Of a DNA stretch of 64,000 nucleotides, positions 41,620-54,903 are shown one piece after another (within the stretch, counting starts at the first letter, position 1; every line of letters begins with the position of its first letter). Origin of the DNA: Callipepla californica brunnescens (taxonomy: Eukaryota; Chordata; Aves; Galliformes; Odontophoridae); assembly GCA_023055505.1 (NCBI GenBank), contig JALIRH010000062.1:1987115-2051114 (forward strand), written 5' to 3'. The translations under genes and the position numbers were made by a program. Under the pieces are notes generated by a model. The model saw nothing but the letters and a program-made list of their open reading frames with translations, was not told where the DNA came from and ran no database searches.

Positions 41620-44104
41620 AAACCAAAAATCGTGATACTAGGATTTTAAAGTTCTGAAATAGAAAAAAGAGAAATACTTCAAAAGTTCTGAAAACAAAAT
41701 CTCAGGCTTCTTTTCAAATACTTTCTTTTTTCCTTATTCCTAGATGCTTCTTTTTGCAATTCCATTCCTAATCAATACTGGTCTGCAAGGCCATTTATAT
41801 TTAACTAAGGAGAAATAACAATACCTGAAGACAAACTTAAGTGGAAGTGCCTTGTAAAGAATTTTTTGCACTTACATGTTTACTTATTTTTTCTAACTTA
41901 TATTTGCTGCATTTTACCAAAATTTAGAAGTTTATCAAAATATTATTAAGATATTATTACTGTTAAAATTTTCTCACCAAACTGTATTATTGAAAAGCTG
42001 AAGTTCTGTTTTTAATACTAAATTCTTTAGTATTAAAAAGTTGACTAAGTTACAGGTTTTCCATTTTTAGTAAAACACAAGTCTTCTTCTTGCTTTTACT
42101 AGTAATTGAATTTTTCATAATCATTCACAATTGGGCAAGTAAATCTGTCTGCCATTTCTACTGCTATATGCTATTTTAACTACTAATGCTACTACTAATA
42201 AATGAATTTCCAGATATCAAAAAATATATAAAGCATTGAGTTGATGCCTCAGGAAAGTTAGCAAGCGCTCTTCAAATCAAAAATTCAAGGAGTTCTCTGA
42301 GTTAGTGCAATTTCACTGTGTACTTCTATTCACGTAAAAATAAAGACAATTTTATTTACATAATTAGAAATAACTGTGGTAAGCCTCTTGATAGAAAGAA
42401 GGGGAAAATCCAATGGCAAACTTAATAGGTACCTAAACAGAAGATGACTAGGAAAGAACTGTTTTGTGTTCCCACACCATCACTCAGATACAAAGCTGTG
42501 TTTTAGGAACATGATTTCAAGTGCATATTTATAACATACTTCTAATAGCTATTTCATTCCAAAAAGAGAATCCAAAAATATTAATAAAAATAAAATAATA
42601 ATAATAATAAAACAACCAAAAAAGCAGCTAAAACTTATATATTTTTTTAAACTAGAGAAGATATAAGCATTATCTATCTGACTGATTATGCAGCCTTATG
42701 TAAGTGATAAACGCAGTTCAAAGCCTCCAGCAGGGCAGTATAGCAGACACAGGTATAATCATTTGTTTAGGAAAATACAGTTCAAGTCTTAGAACTTTGT
42801 GATCCTGCATGAAATATGCTATACCTCATCTCCATCTCAGAATCTCAAGTAACAGAAGTTGTTATATGGTTTACAAACCACATTCTCTATAGAGGGGATC
42901 AGATGACAGCATTGCACCAGCACCTTAGTTTATATGTAAGACAGACAGTGAAGGAATATCTAGAAAGTAAACAGACTTGTTGAAAGCATTTTGTCATATG
43001 TAAATACATTTCTCTTCAAAATGTCAATCTAGCTTTATTCTAAATCCAGTACAAATACCCATCCTAAATGAAAAGATAATGGCCCATGATTTTCTCTTCC
43101 TAGTAGCAAAGTGGAAAATTAATTGTTTGAAGGTGTTGTGACTCATATTCCTTTCTCAATTACACGCTCTACACATACAATCTCAACAGTCCATAAGAGA
43201 ACTGCATAGGTCTTAATAGCTTTTGTTGCTCCGTGGAACAACATTCTGAATATGTTCACAAAATTCTTTAGAAGCCTAACATTTTGTATGTGACTTATTA
43301 TATTCAAGGTTATTTCCATGTAAACTTCCCTAAGCCTATTTACCCATTGTGAATTTGGAATGTGATGTAGGTTTCAACATGAGACCAAAGCTTTATTTTG
43401 TCAGTTTACTGCACTTCCTAATAAAACCGAAAAATAATTTGCTAAGAGTAAACTGGTAGCAGGTGTTCTTTAGTGTTGACAGCTGCATTTTTGACATGGA
43501 TCACAGACAAACTGTAGTGTTCATACTAGAACATCTGGAACATTTGATCAGATTTCAAGAGCTAACTCAGATGGGTTGTCCGTTTTCATTTTAAAAAATA
43601 AAGGAAAAATAGTATTATGGTGCACAGTTCAAATTAGCACATGAATATATCCTTAAAAAATTCTCTGAAAAATCCAGTATGCCTAAATAAAATAGATAAG
43701 TATAATATGTATAATAGATAAATTTTATATATTCAGTAGGAAATGTTCTGTGAAGTACCGCTAGGTTAAAGGATGCATTTTCTCGCACAGTGCCCAGGAA
43801 TATTTTGTAAGATTGCTATTAAGAAATGAAGAACTAAACAACATAAAAAACTGTATTTCATCAGAACAGGAACTGAAGTGATAGGATCTGAATACATTCT
43901 GGTATCTGTTGCCTCCATTCAGAAGAATACAATAAAACACCAGGTAACCCTGAATAAAATAAATATTAAAAGCATTAGTAAATGATATTTTTTTACATGC
44001 TATGAATTTCACTACCCTTATTTTAATAAGACTAAGTTACCCCTGGTGCAAAACCACTATACACACACTGAATAAAAGCCTGGCTGATGTAGGAAGAGAC
44101 CGCA
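41620..44104. other. Unique AT-rich noncoding DNA
   Basis: No gene or transposon recognised. A (TAA)n microsatellite is at 42590-42611 and a near-perfect hairpin at 43224-43243. Confidence 0.5.
43224..43243. other. Short inverted repeat
   Basis: TGTTGCTCC, GT, GGAACAACA: nine-base arms with one mismatch and a 2-base centre. No flanking context suggests a gene or a transposon end. Confidence 0.35.
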
Positions 44105-44340
44105 TACATGTCATACATTCCAGCACCCTTGCTCAGGGAGGGCCAGCTACAGCAGGATGCTGAGGATCATAACTTGAGCAAGGTAGCTTGGGAAAGTTTT
44201 CAAGAACAGAGACTCCCCAGCCTCTCTGAGCAGCCTATTCCAGTGTTTTTTCATGCCCACAGCACTGAAAAGTTTCCTGGTATTCAAGTGGAATTTTCTG
44301 TGTTGCAGCCTGTGCCCATTGCCTTTTGCCTTAAATCTGC
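44105..44340 (-). mobile_element. CR1 LINE internal 3' fragment
   Basis: GGCCAGCTACAGCAGGATGC, GGAAAGTTTTCAAGAACAG, GAGACTCCCCAGCCTCTCTG, AGCAGCCTATTCCAGTG and TTGCAGCCTGTGCCCATTGC are reverse-strand CR1. The 8-base tail is missing at its 3' end (left side). Confidence 0.85.
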
Positions 44341-44474
44341 ATAATTGTATGTATGTATGGTAATAACAGTGTTCATCTCCTGAAATATCACTCATCAATT
44401 AAAACAGAATTTTCTTTGGTAAGTGAAACTGTGAAGAAGAGCGTGTTTATAAAATAGAAGAAATAAATTTTTAA

Positions 44475-44775
44475 TGTGGGTAGTGATAGGACAAGGAGGA
44501 GTGGTTTTAAACTAAAGGAAGGGAGATTAAACTTTAGATATCAGGGTTTTTTACTGAGAGTCACAAGGTGTTTGAACAGGGTGACTGGAAAGGCTGTGAG
44601 TGCCCTGTCCCTGGAGGTGTTTCAGGCCAGAGTGGATGGGGCCCTGGGCAATCTGATCTAGTACTTGATCTAGAAGCTGGCAACCTTCTGTGTGGCAGAG
44701 GAGCCGGAACTTCATGATCCTTGAGGTCCCTTCCAATCCAAGATCTTCTATGTTTCTGTGATTCTAAGATTGTCA
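44475..44775 (+). mobile_element. CR1 LINE 3' fragment
   Basis: GTAGTGATAGGACAAGGAGG, GTGGTTTTAAACTAAAGGAA, CCTGTCCCTGGAGGTGTTTC, GGATGGGGCCCTGGGCAATC, CTTGAGGTCCCTTCCAATCC and TTCTATGTTTCTGTGATTCT. It is of the subtype that ends in ATTCTATG-like repeats. LTR beta 2 starts about 40 bp to its right. Confidence 0.9.
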
Positions 44776-44811
44776 TAGGAATCATAGAATATTTTATATC
44801 AATTTTACATC

Positions 44812-45660
44812 TATAAGAGACAATTATTTTATACCATTGCCTCCAAGTTTGCTGATGAACATGTCCAAACATGTCCAAGCAAGTCCTGGGCAAGGGTTGC
44901 AAAATCCTTTGTCTGAGGAACAAGCAGACCTGCATGTCCTGGGGCAATGAAAGAAAGATAAGCTGCAGTTCAATGGCCCCTGAACACTCTTTTGTTTGGT
45001 ACTCATCTCTGTGGGGAGATAGCCATCTCAGGATACACTTGCCTGGCACACTAGCACGGGATTTGTCACATAGACAAGAGAAATGGAGGATAAAAGAGGG
45101 ATCGACCACCACGAGAGTGTTGTTGGGGTGTGTTCTTCCATCGGAAACCTCATTAGCTGATTCCCTATCGCTGAACTCCCTCCTGGGCCTCAGACATGCT
45201 GCTTTCTACTAGACCTTGCAACTTCTCCAGTGCTGGCTGATGCTGTTCCTGGGCTGACCCCACGCTGCTTCTCCTGTGCTGACCCAGTGCCGCTTCTCCA
45301 GGATAACTGCTTGCTGCTCAAGGCTGCCCATTGCTGCTGCTGTTCTCCCCGCTTCTGCCACCCCTGCTCTTCTGCCTCGGACCACCTGAGCCGCTTGCAA
45401 CCGGACTGCCTCTAGGATGCTGGCTGGTGACTTACCCTGCGTTGTACAAATCTTTCCTTCTTTCACATCTTTCCTATCTCTTGCCTTCCCTTCCCCATCA
45501 TCCTTATTGGTAACAGTGTCCGCCTTTCCCTTCCCCATCTCCCTGGTCAATATTGGTAATAAACTGGTTGGACCAACATTTGAACCGTTGCTTCTTAATC
45601 TCATGCCGGGCATACACATAATCTAAGAACCTCGTCTCCTTCTTTTATATTGGAGTGTGA
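44812..45660 (+). mobile_element. LTR, family beta copy 2 (about 850 bp)
   Basis: It follows copy 1 closely from AAGAGACAATTATTTTATACC through AACATGTCCAAACATGTCCA, the CACACTAGCACGGGATTTG block, a shorter CTGCTGCTTC-like GC-rich block, AATAAA at 45558 and CTCGTCTCCTTC. Both ends are worn (TATAAG for TGTAAG; GTGAATGCA for GTGACA), and no target-site duplication could be read. Relative to copy 1 about 130 bp are missing from the GC-rich block. A 183-codon minus frame (44561-45112) is a chance frame spanning CR1 and LTR. Confidence 0.88.
45558..45563 (+). promoter_or_regulatory. Polyadenylation signal AATAAA of LTR beta 2
   Basis: Same position relative to the LTR end as in copy 1. Confidence 0.6.
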
Positions 45661-46152
45661 ATGCATTAAACAGATTTTATATTAAATATTTTCAGTACAT
45701 GTAAGTGCAAAGAAAAGTAACTCATTCATAAACATAGAAACAAGTAAATAATAAGGAATAATAGCTAAATTACATTAAACTGCATGTAAGTAATTCTACC
45801 TAAATTTAAAACAGAAAAAATTAACAGCAGTGCAAAAGAGAAGCATACTCAGAATTTATTATTTTGGTTAATTTTGAATCCCTTGAAGACCAAATTCAAT
45901 TTTGGCCTGAAGATTGTTATAAAATATCTTTTAAGCTATCAAATTATAGTTTTTTAATACTTAGAATATAAAAGTTTGTTACTTGAAGAAGGATTGAGCT
46001 CCATGTACTTTCCTACCAACTCTGATAAGAGCTCAGAGAGTAGTGTAATTAAGAGGAGTTGTGCCTTCCTGACTAGCGATTCATTTACTCTATGAAATCA
46101 CTCAATTTGAAATCCTTCCTATCACTACTGTACTTTTCCACATTCTGAAATG
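45661..46152. other. Unique AT-rich noncoding DNA
   Basis: No repeat or gene recognised. Confidence 0.5.
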
Positions 46153-46390
46153 AATCACAGAATCACAGTATTGTAGGGGTTGGAAGGGACCTCTAGACAT
46201 TATCTAGTCCAACCCCCCTGCCAATGCAGATCCGTAGCACAGGTAGACATCCAGGTGGGTCTTGAACATCTGCAGAGAAGGAGTCTCCACCACTTCTCTG
46301 GGCAGCCTGTGCCAGTTCTCCATCACCTGCACTATGAAGAATTTCCCACATGCATTTGTGCGGAACTTCCTATGCCCCAGTTTGTGAAGC
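46153..46390 (-). mobile_element. CR1 LINE 3' fragment, well preserved
   Basis: AATCACAGAATCACAGTATTG, AGGGGTTGGAAGGGACCTCT, AGTCCAACCCCCCTGCC, CATCCAGGTGGGTCTTGAAC, GAGAAGGAGTCTCCACCAC and GCGGAACTTCCTATGCCCCA are near the consensus of a young CR1 type. It is truncated after about 240 bp. Confidence 0.93.
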
Positions 46391-48787
46391 CACAAATGCA
46401 GTCTAGATAAAAAAGCAATCACATCTTCATTAGACATCAAAGAAACAGCTTAAAACAGATTAAAACTCTGAGTATAACCAAAGGTTTACTTAATACGTAT
46501 ATCACATATTTATAATCATTACCAGGTACAATCTGTGAGAAAAATAGTCAATCAACACAATTGCTGCTAAGAAATTTTTGAAACGATACTCATGAAAACT
46601 ATCACTAATATACAAAATCACTGCACAGAAAACAAAAGCCACTGAAAAAAAGAGAAGACAGCAAAGAAGATGGAAGAACCCAAACATAAAAATAATACTG
46701 CCTTACAGCTTTGGGAATTTGTTCTTTAATGGAGTCTCTTTAAACTTGATAGGAGTATTGTAATACTCCTGTGGTTCCAAGCGTCAGCATGGACACTCTC
46801 TGTAGGAAACTGAAAAACTTGAAAAACAGAAGCATCTTCTACTACTGGATTTATTTGATTACATATTTAAAATAAGTAACATATGAAAGCAGGAAATTAG
46901 AACACCGCAAAAGAAATATTTACTTTTCAGGATTGTATACCTGGAGAGAAATAGATTACTGAATGAAGTGGGACCAGTATGAGAGATATGCAGGGGAAAG
47001 CAGCGTGGTAATTCATGGAAATTCAGCATTATTTTCGCCGTACTTTATAGATATAAAATTTGTAAGTCTTCTATCTTTAGAAAAGATAAATAACTTTTCA
47101 GTATATCTCAAATTTATCATAACCAGTGTGACAAAGTATCTCCTTTTTCTCTGCACGGTGTACAGAATTTCTTTTCACTTTAAGGATGCCAATATTTTTA
47201 AGAAATAGACAGACACCTCATTCAAATAAGTGAAAAAAAAAACCAAAAAACACCACTGTGGAATTAACTACAGCTCTTCTTTATATGCCTAAAGACCTTA
47301 GTAAAGTTTTGTTTGTTTGTTTGTTTGTTTTAAATATGGGTGTGACAATTATTCTGTGATGGTTCACATAAATTAGCATAGTCCTCATGGTCTCTGGAGA
47401 ATACAATTTCTCAGCTCTCTAGTCTTGGTCCAGTTATTGGACTGGAATGGGAGGATTGTTTTTATCATCTTTTAACTTTTAACTTATGCTTAACCAGTTT
47501 TACCCAACAAGTTTTATGCACAAGACATTATACCAAATCCTGTGCCACCATTTTCCCCTGAAAATTTTCCCTGTCTTGTGGCACATAAGGTGTGACAGAG
47601 TCAGACCTGTACTTAATAAATTGTGAGTTATTGTGTTTCCTTAGCACTGAACTGCCTTCAATGAACTTTAATCAAGCAGCAGGTATGGCTTCACTCCTGC
47701 ATACATGTTATATTTTTGAGCATTAATTTTCTATTTAAATAGGCATGCTAGGTTATAAAAAAGTAAGGAAGCAGTTTCTATTCTTGCAGGTTTCTTGCTG
47801 GGACTCAGCACTACACCACCAATGCATCAGTCCTTTCCTAATGAAATAGAACCACCTGAGACTATCAATAATTAAAGAATGAACAAACGGAGAAAGAACT
47901 TAAAGATACTTGTTATCAGTGTCTGTTCTATTCCCTCAACTAATGACTAGATTGTCTGGGTTGGAGAGGAACAGGAGGATTGCATAGTACAACTTCATCA
48001 TGATATGATACATTTTTGCATAAAGAATTCCTCAGGCTTTGTTTTTCATTTGAAAGAACTGGCTTATCTGCTCCAAAGGAGAATAAAAGAAAGTTGCCGT
48101 AATATAAACATTAGAAAAACATAAGTTTAGAACAAAGATCGTTGCTATGAACAAGAAGGCATACCACAGAAAAACTGCAAACAGTCTCAATCTCAATTTA
48201 CACTTTGCTAGAGCTTTTTTTCTCAACACTAATTGGATCAGAAATAGCATGGATAATGAGTCCTATGTTTATTTAAATTTAATAAAAAGGGGGTAATAAA
48301 ACTTAGTACTTTATCCACCTGCAGGGGAAGGAGATCATTAAGAAGCCTTTAAGACATGTCTGCACACTAATGTAGATTCTGCTTTGGGTATTTGGTGGAT
48401 GAGAAAGGAAGTGCCAAGCTGCAGACCCTAAAATCCTGTTACAAACAAGCACTTTGTACGGGAATGCCTCAAGTCACTGGATATTTTCTCTGGTTTAATC
48501 TCTTCTGTTTCCAGAAAGCAGATAAATAAGAAATAAGGAGGGAATCTTAACTTTTTTCAGGTTTCTTGTGTTGCCTGTCCGTCCCTCGAGACAGGTCACA
48601 GATTCCTTGTAAGATACACCTTAAATCTATTCCATGGTCCATTTGCTTCTGTATACATTAAGTAACACAAGCTTAAGTGTATTTTCTCTATTCAGCAGTA
48701 TTTGAAGTCTTTTATGTTTCCCTTTCAGCAATAAAAACTATGGAACTATTTCACAAAAATGGAATAACAAATCAGTGATGGAAATTG
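46391..48787. other. Unique AT-rich noncoding DNA
   Basis: No gene or transposon recognised in 2.4 kb. A (TTTG)n array is at 47306-47330. Confidence 0.5.
47306..47330 (+). repeat. (TTTG)n microsatellite
   Basis: About six TTTG units. Confidence 0.9.
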
Positions 48788-49055
48788 AGAAGCAAACTGA
48801 AGCTTCAACAGGGGAGGTTCAGGCTGGATATTAGAAAGGTGTTCTTCACCAAGATCCACTGAAGTGGTCAGGAACTGGAACGAGCTCCCCAGGGTTGTGG
48901 TCAAGGCACCAATCTGCCGGAGTTCAAGGAGCATCTGGACAAAGCTCTTACTCATATAATCTTTTTGGGGGGTTGTTATTTCTGGGACCACTATTTAGAC
49001 TTGATGATACTTATGGGTTCCTTCCAGATCAGAATATTCTGTGATTCTATGATTC
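48788..49055 (+). mobile_element. CR1 LINE 3' fragment
   Basis: CAACAGGGGAGGTTCAGGC, TGGATATTAGAAAGGTGTTC, AACGAGCTCCCCAGGGTTG, GAGTTCAAGGAGCATCTGG and ACTTATGGGTTCCTTCCAG. It ends TTCTGTGATTCTATGATTC. It is the CR1 subtype with the GGGTCCCTTCCAGCTC-type tail. Confidence 0.9.
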
Positions 49056-50254
49056 ATACCAAATCGTGAAAAAGGATAAGAACTTGCTTATAAAGTAGTT
49101 TTCATTCCATATTACCTATATATTTAGAAGAAAACAATTCATATTAAGTCTTAACTATATGTGTATATTTAATACAGATGAGCAAATGTGTCCAGCCTTC
49201 TCTGGAGAAGTTGGTGTTTGCATAGTAAAGGGAGAAAATTTCACAGGAATACATAATTATATTTGCCATATGAAGGCAATCAGAGAAACAACCAAAAACT
49301 AAAATACAGTGATATTAGTCTATATCTCTTTAGATGATTATGTTTAAAATGTCATGATGTTGATAAATAAAAAGGGGTCTGCAGTAATTTGGCAAATGTA
49401 CACATATATATTAAAAGAAACAAAATGTTTCTTTATTTCTTCATTGATGCTACTCTAGGAAATAAACATGCTTTCAGATGTGTGGCAATAGAAAATATAC
49501 ATTTGAGTTTTAAGATCTATGAAGAACTCAGAAGAAGCATGATTTGGAGGAATGACATGAGGAAAACTTGGTAGAATTTAGAAAGCTATGACGAAAACAA
49601 AGAAACAAAGAAACGAACAAAACTCCAAATAAATTGGAAAAATAAACAATGAATTGATCCTTTCCAAGAACTTCAGAACCATCTTGTAGACTTTTAGAGA
49701 GAGTTGTGTCCCACTACAAATGTAACATTTCAAACACATTTTCTAAATTCTGTAGAAGTTTCTTATGGATTACTGAAGATCGTGCACATCACTGTAGCCT
49801 TCTGTTTTTCTGTATACTTAGTATTTGAATAAGATCTTCTATAATAAGAGTACAAGCAAAGTAATGAAATAATCATGGGTAGAGGGAAAGTCCTGCTAAT
49901 GACAACAGTTATGTTATGGCTTTCATGCTGACAGATATAGCCAAGGTATTGGATACTGCTGTAGCACAAATGCAACCAAGAAGCAGCATCAGATAGCATA
50001 ACCTATGAAAGACAATGATGTCACAGCCTCACATTGCCTTGGTTCTCCTTGTGCTCCCTCTCTTCTAAACTTCTTTGAAAAGGAAGCATACAAACAGCAA
50101 AAAGTCTTCCATAAAGAAAGCCTGTCTTCACTAGACTCCTGACTGTGAATTTAAACAAATATTCTCAGATCCTTTTACTCGTAAATATATTACGAATATA
50201 TTACAAAGAGATGAAGACAGATGAAGTCATATAAACACATGATTCTTTGTCTCG
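49056..50254. other. Unique AT-rich noncoding DNA
   Basis: No gene or repeat recognised. Confidence 0.5.
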
Positions 50255-50560
50255 GAAGATATCAAGTAGATCATCTTCCTCCAATTATTTTGCCATAGAT
50301 CTAGATTTCCTTCACTAGATCATATTGCCCAAAGCTCTGTCCAGTCTTGCCTTGAGCACTTTAGGAGAGGTGACATCCTTAGTTTCTACAGGCACATTGT
50401 TCTAGTGCCTCAGCAAGTTCATAGTGAAGAATTTCTCTTTATGTATATTCTCTTTTAGTTTAAAGATGTTACATCTTGTCTGCATTCCCTGAAGAGTCAC
50501 TCCCCAACTTTTCTGCATGCTCCCCTTTAAATATCAAAAGTCACTACAGCATAACTTCTT
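50255..50560 (-). mobile_element. CR1 LINE 3' fragment, old
   Basis: AGATCATCTTCCTCCAATTA, CTAGATCATATTGCCCAAAG, GCTCTGTCCAGTCTTGCC, TTGAGCACTTTAGGAGAGG, TGAAGAATTTCTCTTTATG and AGTCACTCCCCAACTTTTC match reverse-strand CR1 with many substitutions. Confidence 0.8.
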
Positions 50561-53500
50561 ACTTAAAAACAGAACTTACATGAGCCTTAATAATACAGAG
50601 AAATGTATATTTTAATTTTAAAAAATGGAAAAAAAAAGGCAAAGAGTATAACAAATCAGTTTGCCCCTCTGTCTCTATCTTAGATTAACATGAATTCATT
50701 AATAATTAGAATATATAATCTGGGTTTTATTGCGTGAAGAAGCTTTTCCTAACTTTCTTTAAGATGTAGGCACTTGAAATTTATCTTGAACACAATAACC
50801 ACTGTATGCTCATCATATTACCTAAAACTATCTTGCTATTTGAAGAGAGAAAAGATACATCCAATACAAGAAAACCTCCCCAAAGTGCACAAATATACAA
50901 CAAAGTAGGCTCTGTAACCATTATAAAATCTTATTCTTTTTACACAGTATTTCAACTTCACAAACAACTGGTCTCCTAAAAGGTTTTATATTTAATCATT
51001 TTGCATATATAAAAAGTCTCTAAAGTTAATACAAACATTAGGATCTTATACTTTTTTTTTTTTTTTTGGCATTACTAAAAATTATCTGAAAATATTTCAA
51101 ATGTTTTGGAAGAAAGAAAAATCAGTTACGTTATGAAACAAAAAGTTTCTTATCAAGAATATGCCTCTGTACCACTGTTTAGAGAAAGGTAAAATCCACT
51201 GTTCACTGGATATTTTTCCATGAACCTTCACAGATTTCCAGATGAAAAAATAGCAATATCTTTTCCAGACATCCCTTTCTCTACTACACCTTGATTATAA
51301 TTGATTTGTAAGGTGTATTTTTTTTTCCCACTGGTGTTCTGGTCTATATTACTCTGATAAGCAGAAGAGCATAAATATGTAGCATAGATTTTAATATATA
51401 GCCGCTTATACTGTGAGTGTAGAGGAGTATGACTTGTTCTCTAAGGAAGAATGAGGTTTACAGTATAAGAATATCTAAGAATAAAATTCTACTCTGAAAT
51501 TCAGAAATAACAGCCACAAAAGATTGGTATCTACTGATGAGAGTAGCAGTTTATTAATCATTTGTCATGTAATGCTGACATATTAGGTGCTGATTTCTTT
51601 CCAGTTTTACAATGAAATCTTATTCTTTTTGTTACTACAAGAATTATCTACACTTCGTTGAAACCATTTGCGTACTCAAGTAGACTTTGAAGCTTTTTTC
51701 TCAAATGCAGGTTACTTCTTTTTTTCCCCCTATTTGCTCATTATCTATGGAATGATTCAACAAAAGCCTGATCTTTATCTCTAAGCACACCCATAGTACA
51801 AATAAATGCCACCCTTCAGGTCAGATACTAACTGATAAGGATTGATAGGGTTATCAACAGTCAGAAGATAAGTCACAGTACAAAAAGTACTTAGTCTTGA
51901 TATGGTAGGAGGGAAAAATGTAGAGAAAAAGATATTTATATCATAGATGTTGCATACTCCAAAGGAGAGTAAAGCAGCTAATTTCAGATTTTATGATTTG
52001 GTGGTAGGTGAAAGTACTGATGCTAAAGGTATGGCTCATTTTTAGTAGAGGTATTGATAATGAATATAGTATCATTGAAGAAATGACTACATCTCTTGAC
52101 CTGTATGACGCATAAGAAATTACATTCAGGCTTTCTTTATTCTCTGACAACATATCTGGTATAGCTACTAATGGTGCTGTGACCAAAAAAGAGGTACTCT
52201 TTTTAAATAAAAAATAAAACTAAATAGAAGACAGTATAATTGATGAAATATCCCTATATGACAATTGAGAAAATTTTTGTGTAAAAGTTTTCAAGAAGAG
52301 ACAGTGTCATGTAAACAAATAAAAGCAGTGAAGTATTGTTATTTGTATGTTTTTGTATGTTTTAACTGTATTATATATTTTATCCGTGGCCCAAGACTAT
52401 TCCTTTTCATTCTGGTGGACCTGGGAAGCCAAAAGATAGGTCAACCATTATTTAGATAATGCTACAGGATAAATTTATTCATAAAATAATGCTTATGTAG
52501 CAGCATTACACAGTAATTTCTTTCTTGATTGACTTCACTTTGTTTTAGCTAATTCTTGTCTTCCAGAATTTACAACACTGCAAGTTAGTCTTGTCTCTTA
52601 CTCCCAACAAGATCTGTAGGTAAGTTTCATGATGCAATTATTGCTGGCTGAAAACTACCGGAAAAGCTTTTCATATATCATAATAGATATCATAATATAT
52701 GTAAAATTCTGAGAATCCTAATATGCATCTCCAGCTTAAAATGAAAATAGATTTCTTCTTAACTGTAACATCCACGAGAAAAAGGCTGTCTTTTATTTAA
52801 AGCACATTTTATCTTGGGAAATAATCATATTCCCAAGGGATACAATGACATTCTTAGAGGTGCAAATCAAGATTATATACCATTTTTCTAATGATGATTT
52901 TCCATAGACTGGCTTTATAGAATTTTTAATCATTATTTTATAGAAGTATAAAAGTGCTTCTCTTTTAATTTGTGTACGAGTACATTTTATTCATGGAAAA
53001 AAAAAATATCTGGTTATTTGCTTGTCCGGTTGATCTATTTTCTAAATCAGACTATTTTCTTCCACAAAAATCATTTTTATATATGCCGATCATTAGAAAT
53101 AGCAAGCTTAACATAGAATAAAACTGTGGTCCTCCCACCATGCTAAATTTATTTCTTGACATTTATTTTACTGACACAAAACCATCAAAAATGTAAAAAA
53201 GACAAATCCAGACAGCTATCAAAATATTTTTAGTTTCTTAGCATGCCAGGGCAGAAAACAAACCCTTCAAAGCTGTTATGGTCAAACACTGCCTTTGACA
53301 GACTCTTCTAAAATCCAAACAATGGATAGAAAAAAAACAAATCAGTTTCCTTCATTTGCACGCTTAACAATTAACCTGTTTGACTGGTATTTTTTTGAGG
53401 AATTTGGCCAAAGTCTTGAACATGGAGATGATATATAAAATGTTATTATTAAATGTAACCCTGAAAGTAGTTAAAATTAAATCAAGATCTGAATTAGAAA

Positions 53501-54582
53501 GAGCGTACTGGAAGGAAGATGAAATGGGAAAGTAATAAGAAAGACTTTTTTTATTACTACTGTTTTTCTTTTTCAGAGATAAATACATATTTGGCATCAG
53601 AAGATGGCATGGACATGTCTTTGACATAAACTTAAGTATATTATAAGTGTTATTCTGCCAGTAAAAAAATCATTGTCCTTCATTTGTTTTGTATGCTTTG
53701 TAATTTTTTATCATGATAAAAACTTCATAAGACTGATCAAATCATTCTCAAGAAGGAAGCTGCAAGTGTTAACCTATTAACCTATTATATATATTTTAGA
53801 GCACAAAATAGCTATCCTTGTCATAATAGTGTAAATGCTACTTAGATTTATCCATGACAATTATTTTGAAGTATATATTATATATCAGTCAAACCACATG
53901 TCTAAAATTCTATCTGAAAAATAAATGTTTATGTAGAAAGCTTCACTTGAATACGATTCAGAATTTTTCAGCAGCCTGTATCACTGATGATTCTGTTTTA
54001 GTTATCTGCACCTGTTTTATGTAAATAAACAAATAAAACCAAGAAAGCAACATAAAAAACTACAGTTTACAAGAATCACTGCAGAGAATCCCACATATAT
54101 CATATTGTTCTAGATACAATATAATTAAATGATCTAGTACAAACCAAATATAGAGCTATTAGTGTTATGCAAATAAAGTTTCCTTGTGAGTTTGATTTTG
54201 ATTGTACACTAATCATATTGTTTCCTGTTACTGAAAAAGAGTGTGACTTTATTCTATTTAATATTATGAAACAAGTTTAATGCACAGGAGAATATTTTGG
54301 TACTTTGGTTAAGCTTGTTTATCTTAATAGCTTTATTATATAACATTTAAATTAATTTTAACAACGCAATAAATTTCAACGTACTTCATTCAAATGACAT
54401 TATATTGAACATAAGTGCTCCCAAAAGTCTTTGTGCATGGAAAAGAGAAAAAAATTGAACTGTGCTTTACAAATTATCTTAGTATTCCTCCTAAAACCTA
54501 TCAAACTTGCTTCTCATTTCTAAAGACTGTCATATTAAACCTCTGTTAAGAAGTAATCATTTTGATTAAACTCTTAACATGA

Positions 54583-54601
54583 TAAATAAATAAATAAATA
54601 A
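54583..54601 (+). repeat. (AAAT)n microsatellite
   Basis: Nearly five AAAT units. Confidence 0.85.
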
Positions 54602-54876
54602 TGCCCACTGTTCCTGTCCCTTATTCATTCTGAATCTATAGTTTCTTACAACAGATTCAACATACAAAATTGATTATTAAACTATCATTTTACCTGTTTA
54701 TCACTAAACTTTTGGTTGATGTTATCTCTTTCACTCTGAAAGTACGTCCACTCCAGACTATATTATTACTAGTCCCAAAATGCAACTCTGTTAAGATTCC
54801 CAAGTATAGCTCTGAAAAAAATCAGCTATCTGTTAATAGCTTCAGTTGAACTATGTTAAAGGATAAACAAATAAGC

Positions 54877-54903
54877 AAAAACAAAACAAAACAAAACAAA
54901 AAA
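54877..54903 (+). repeat. (AAAAC)n microsatellite
   Basis: About five AAAAC units. Confidence 0.85.

Noticed and set aside
41417..41626. 69-codon Phe/Ser/Leu-rich minus-strand frame
   Set aside because: It is the reverse complement of a purine-rich simple tract.
44561..45112. 183-codon minus-strand frame, the longest in the window
   Set aside because: It spans the border between LTR beta 2 and an unrelated CR1, so it cannot be an ancestral gene.
44805..45670. Target-site duplication for LTR beta 2
   Set aside because: The termini are mutated and the flanks (ACATC versus ATGCA) do not match.
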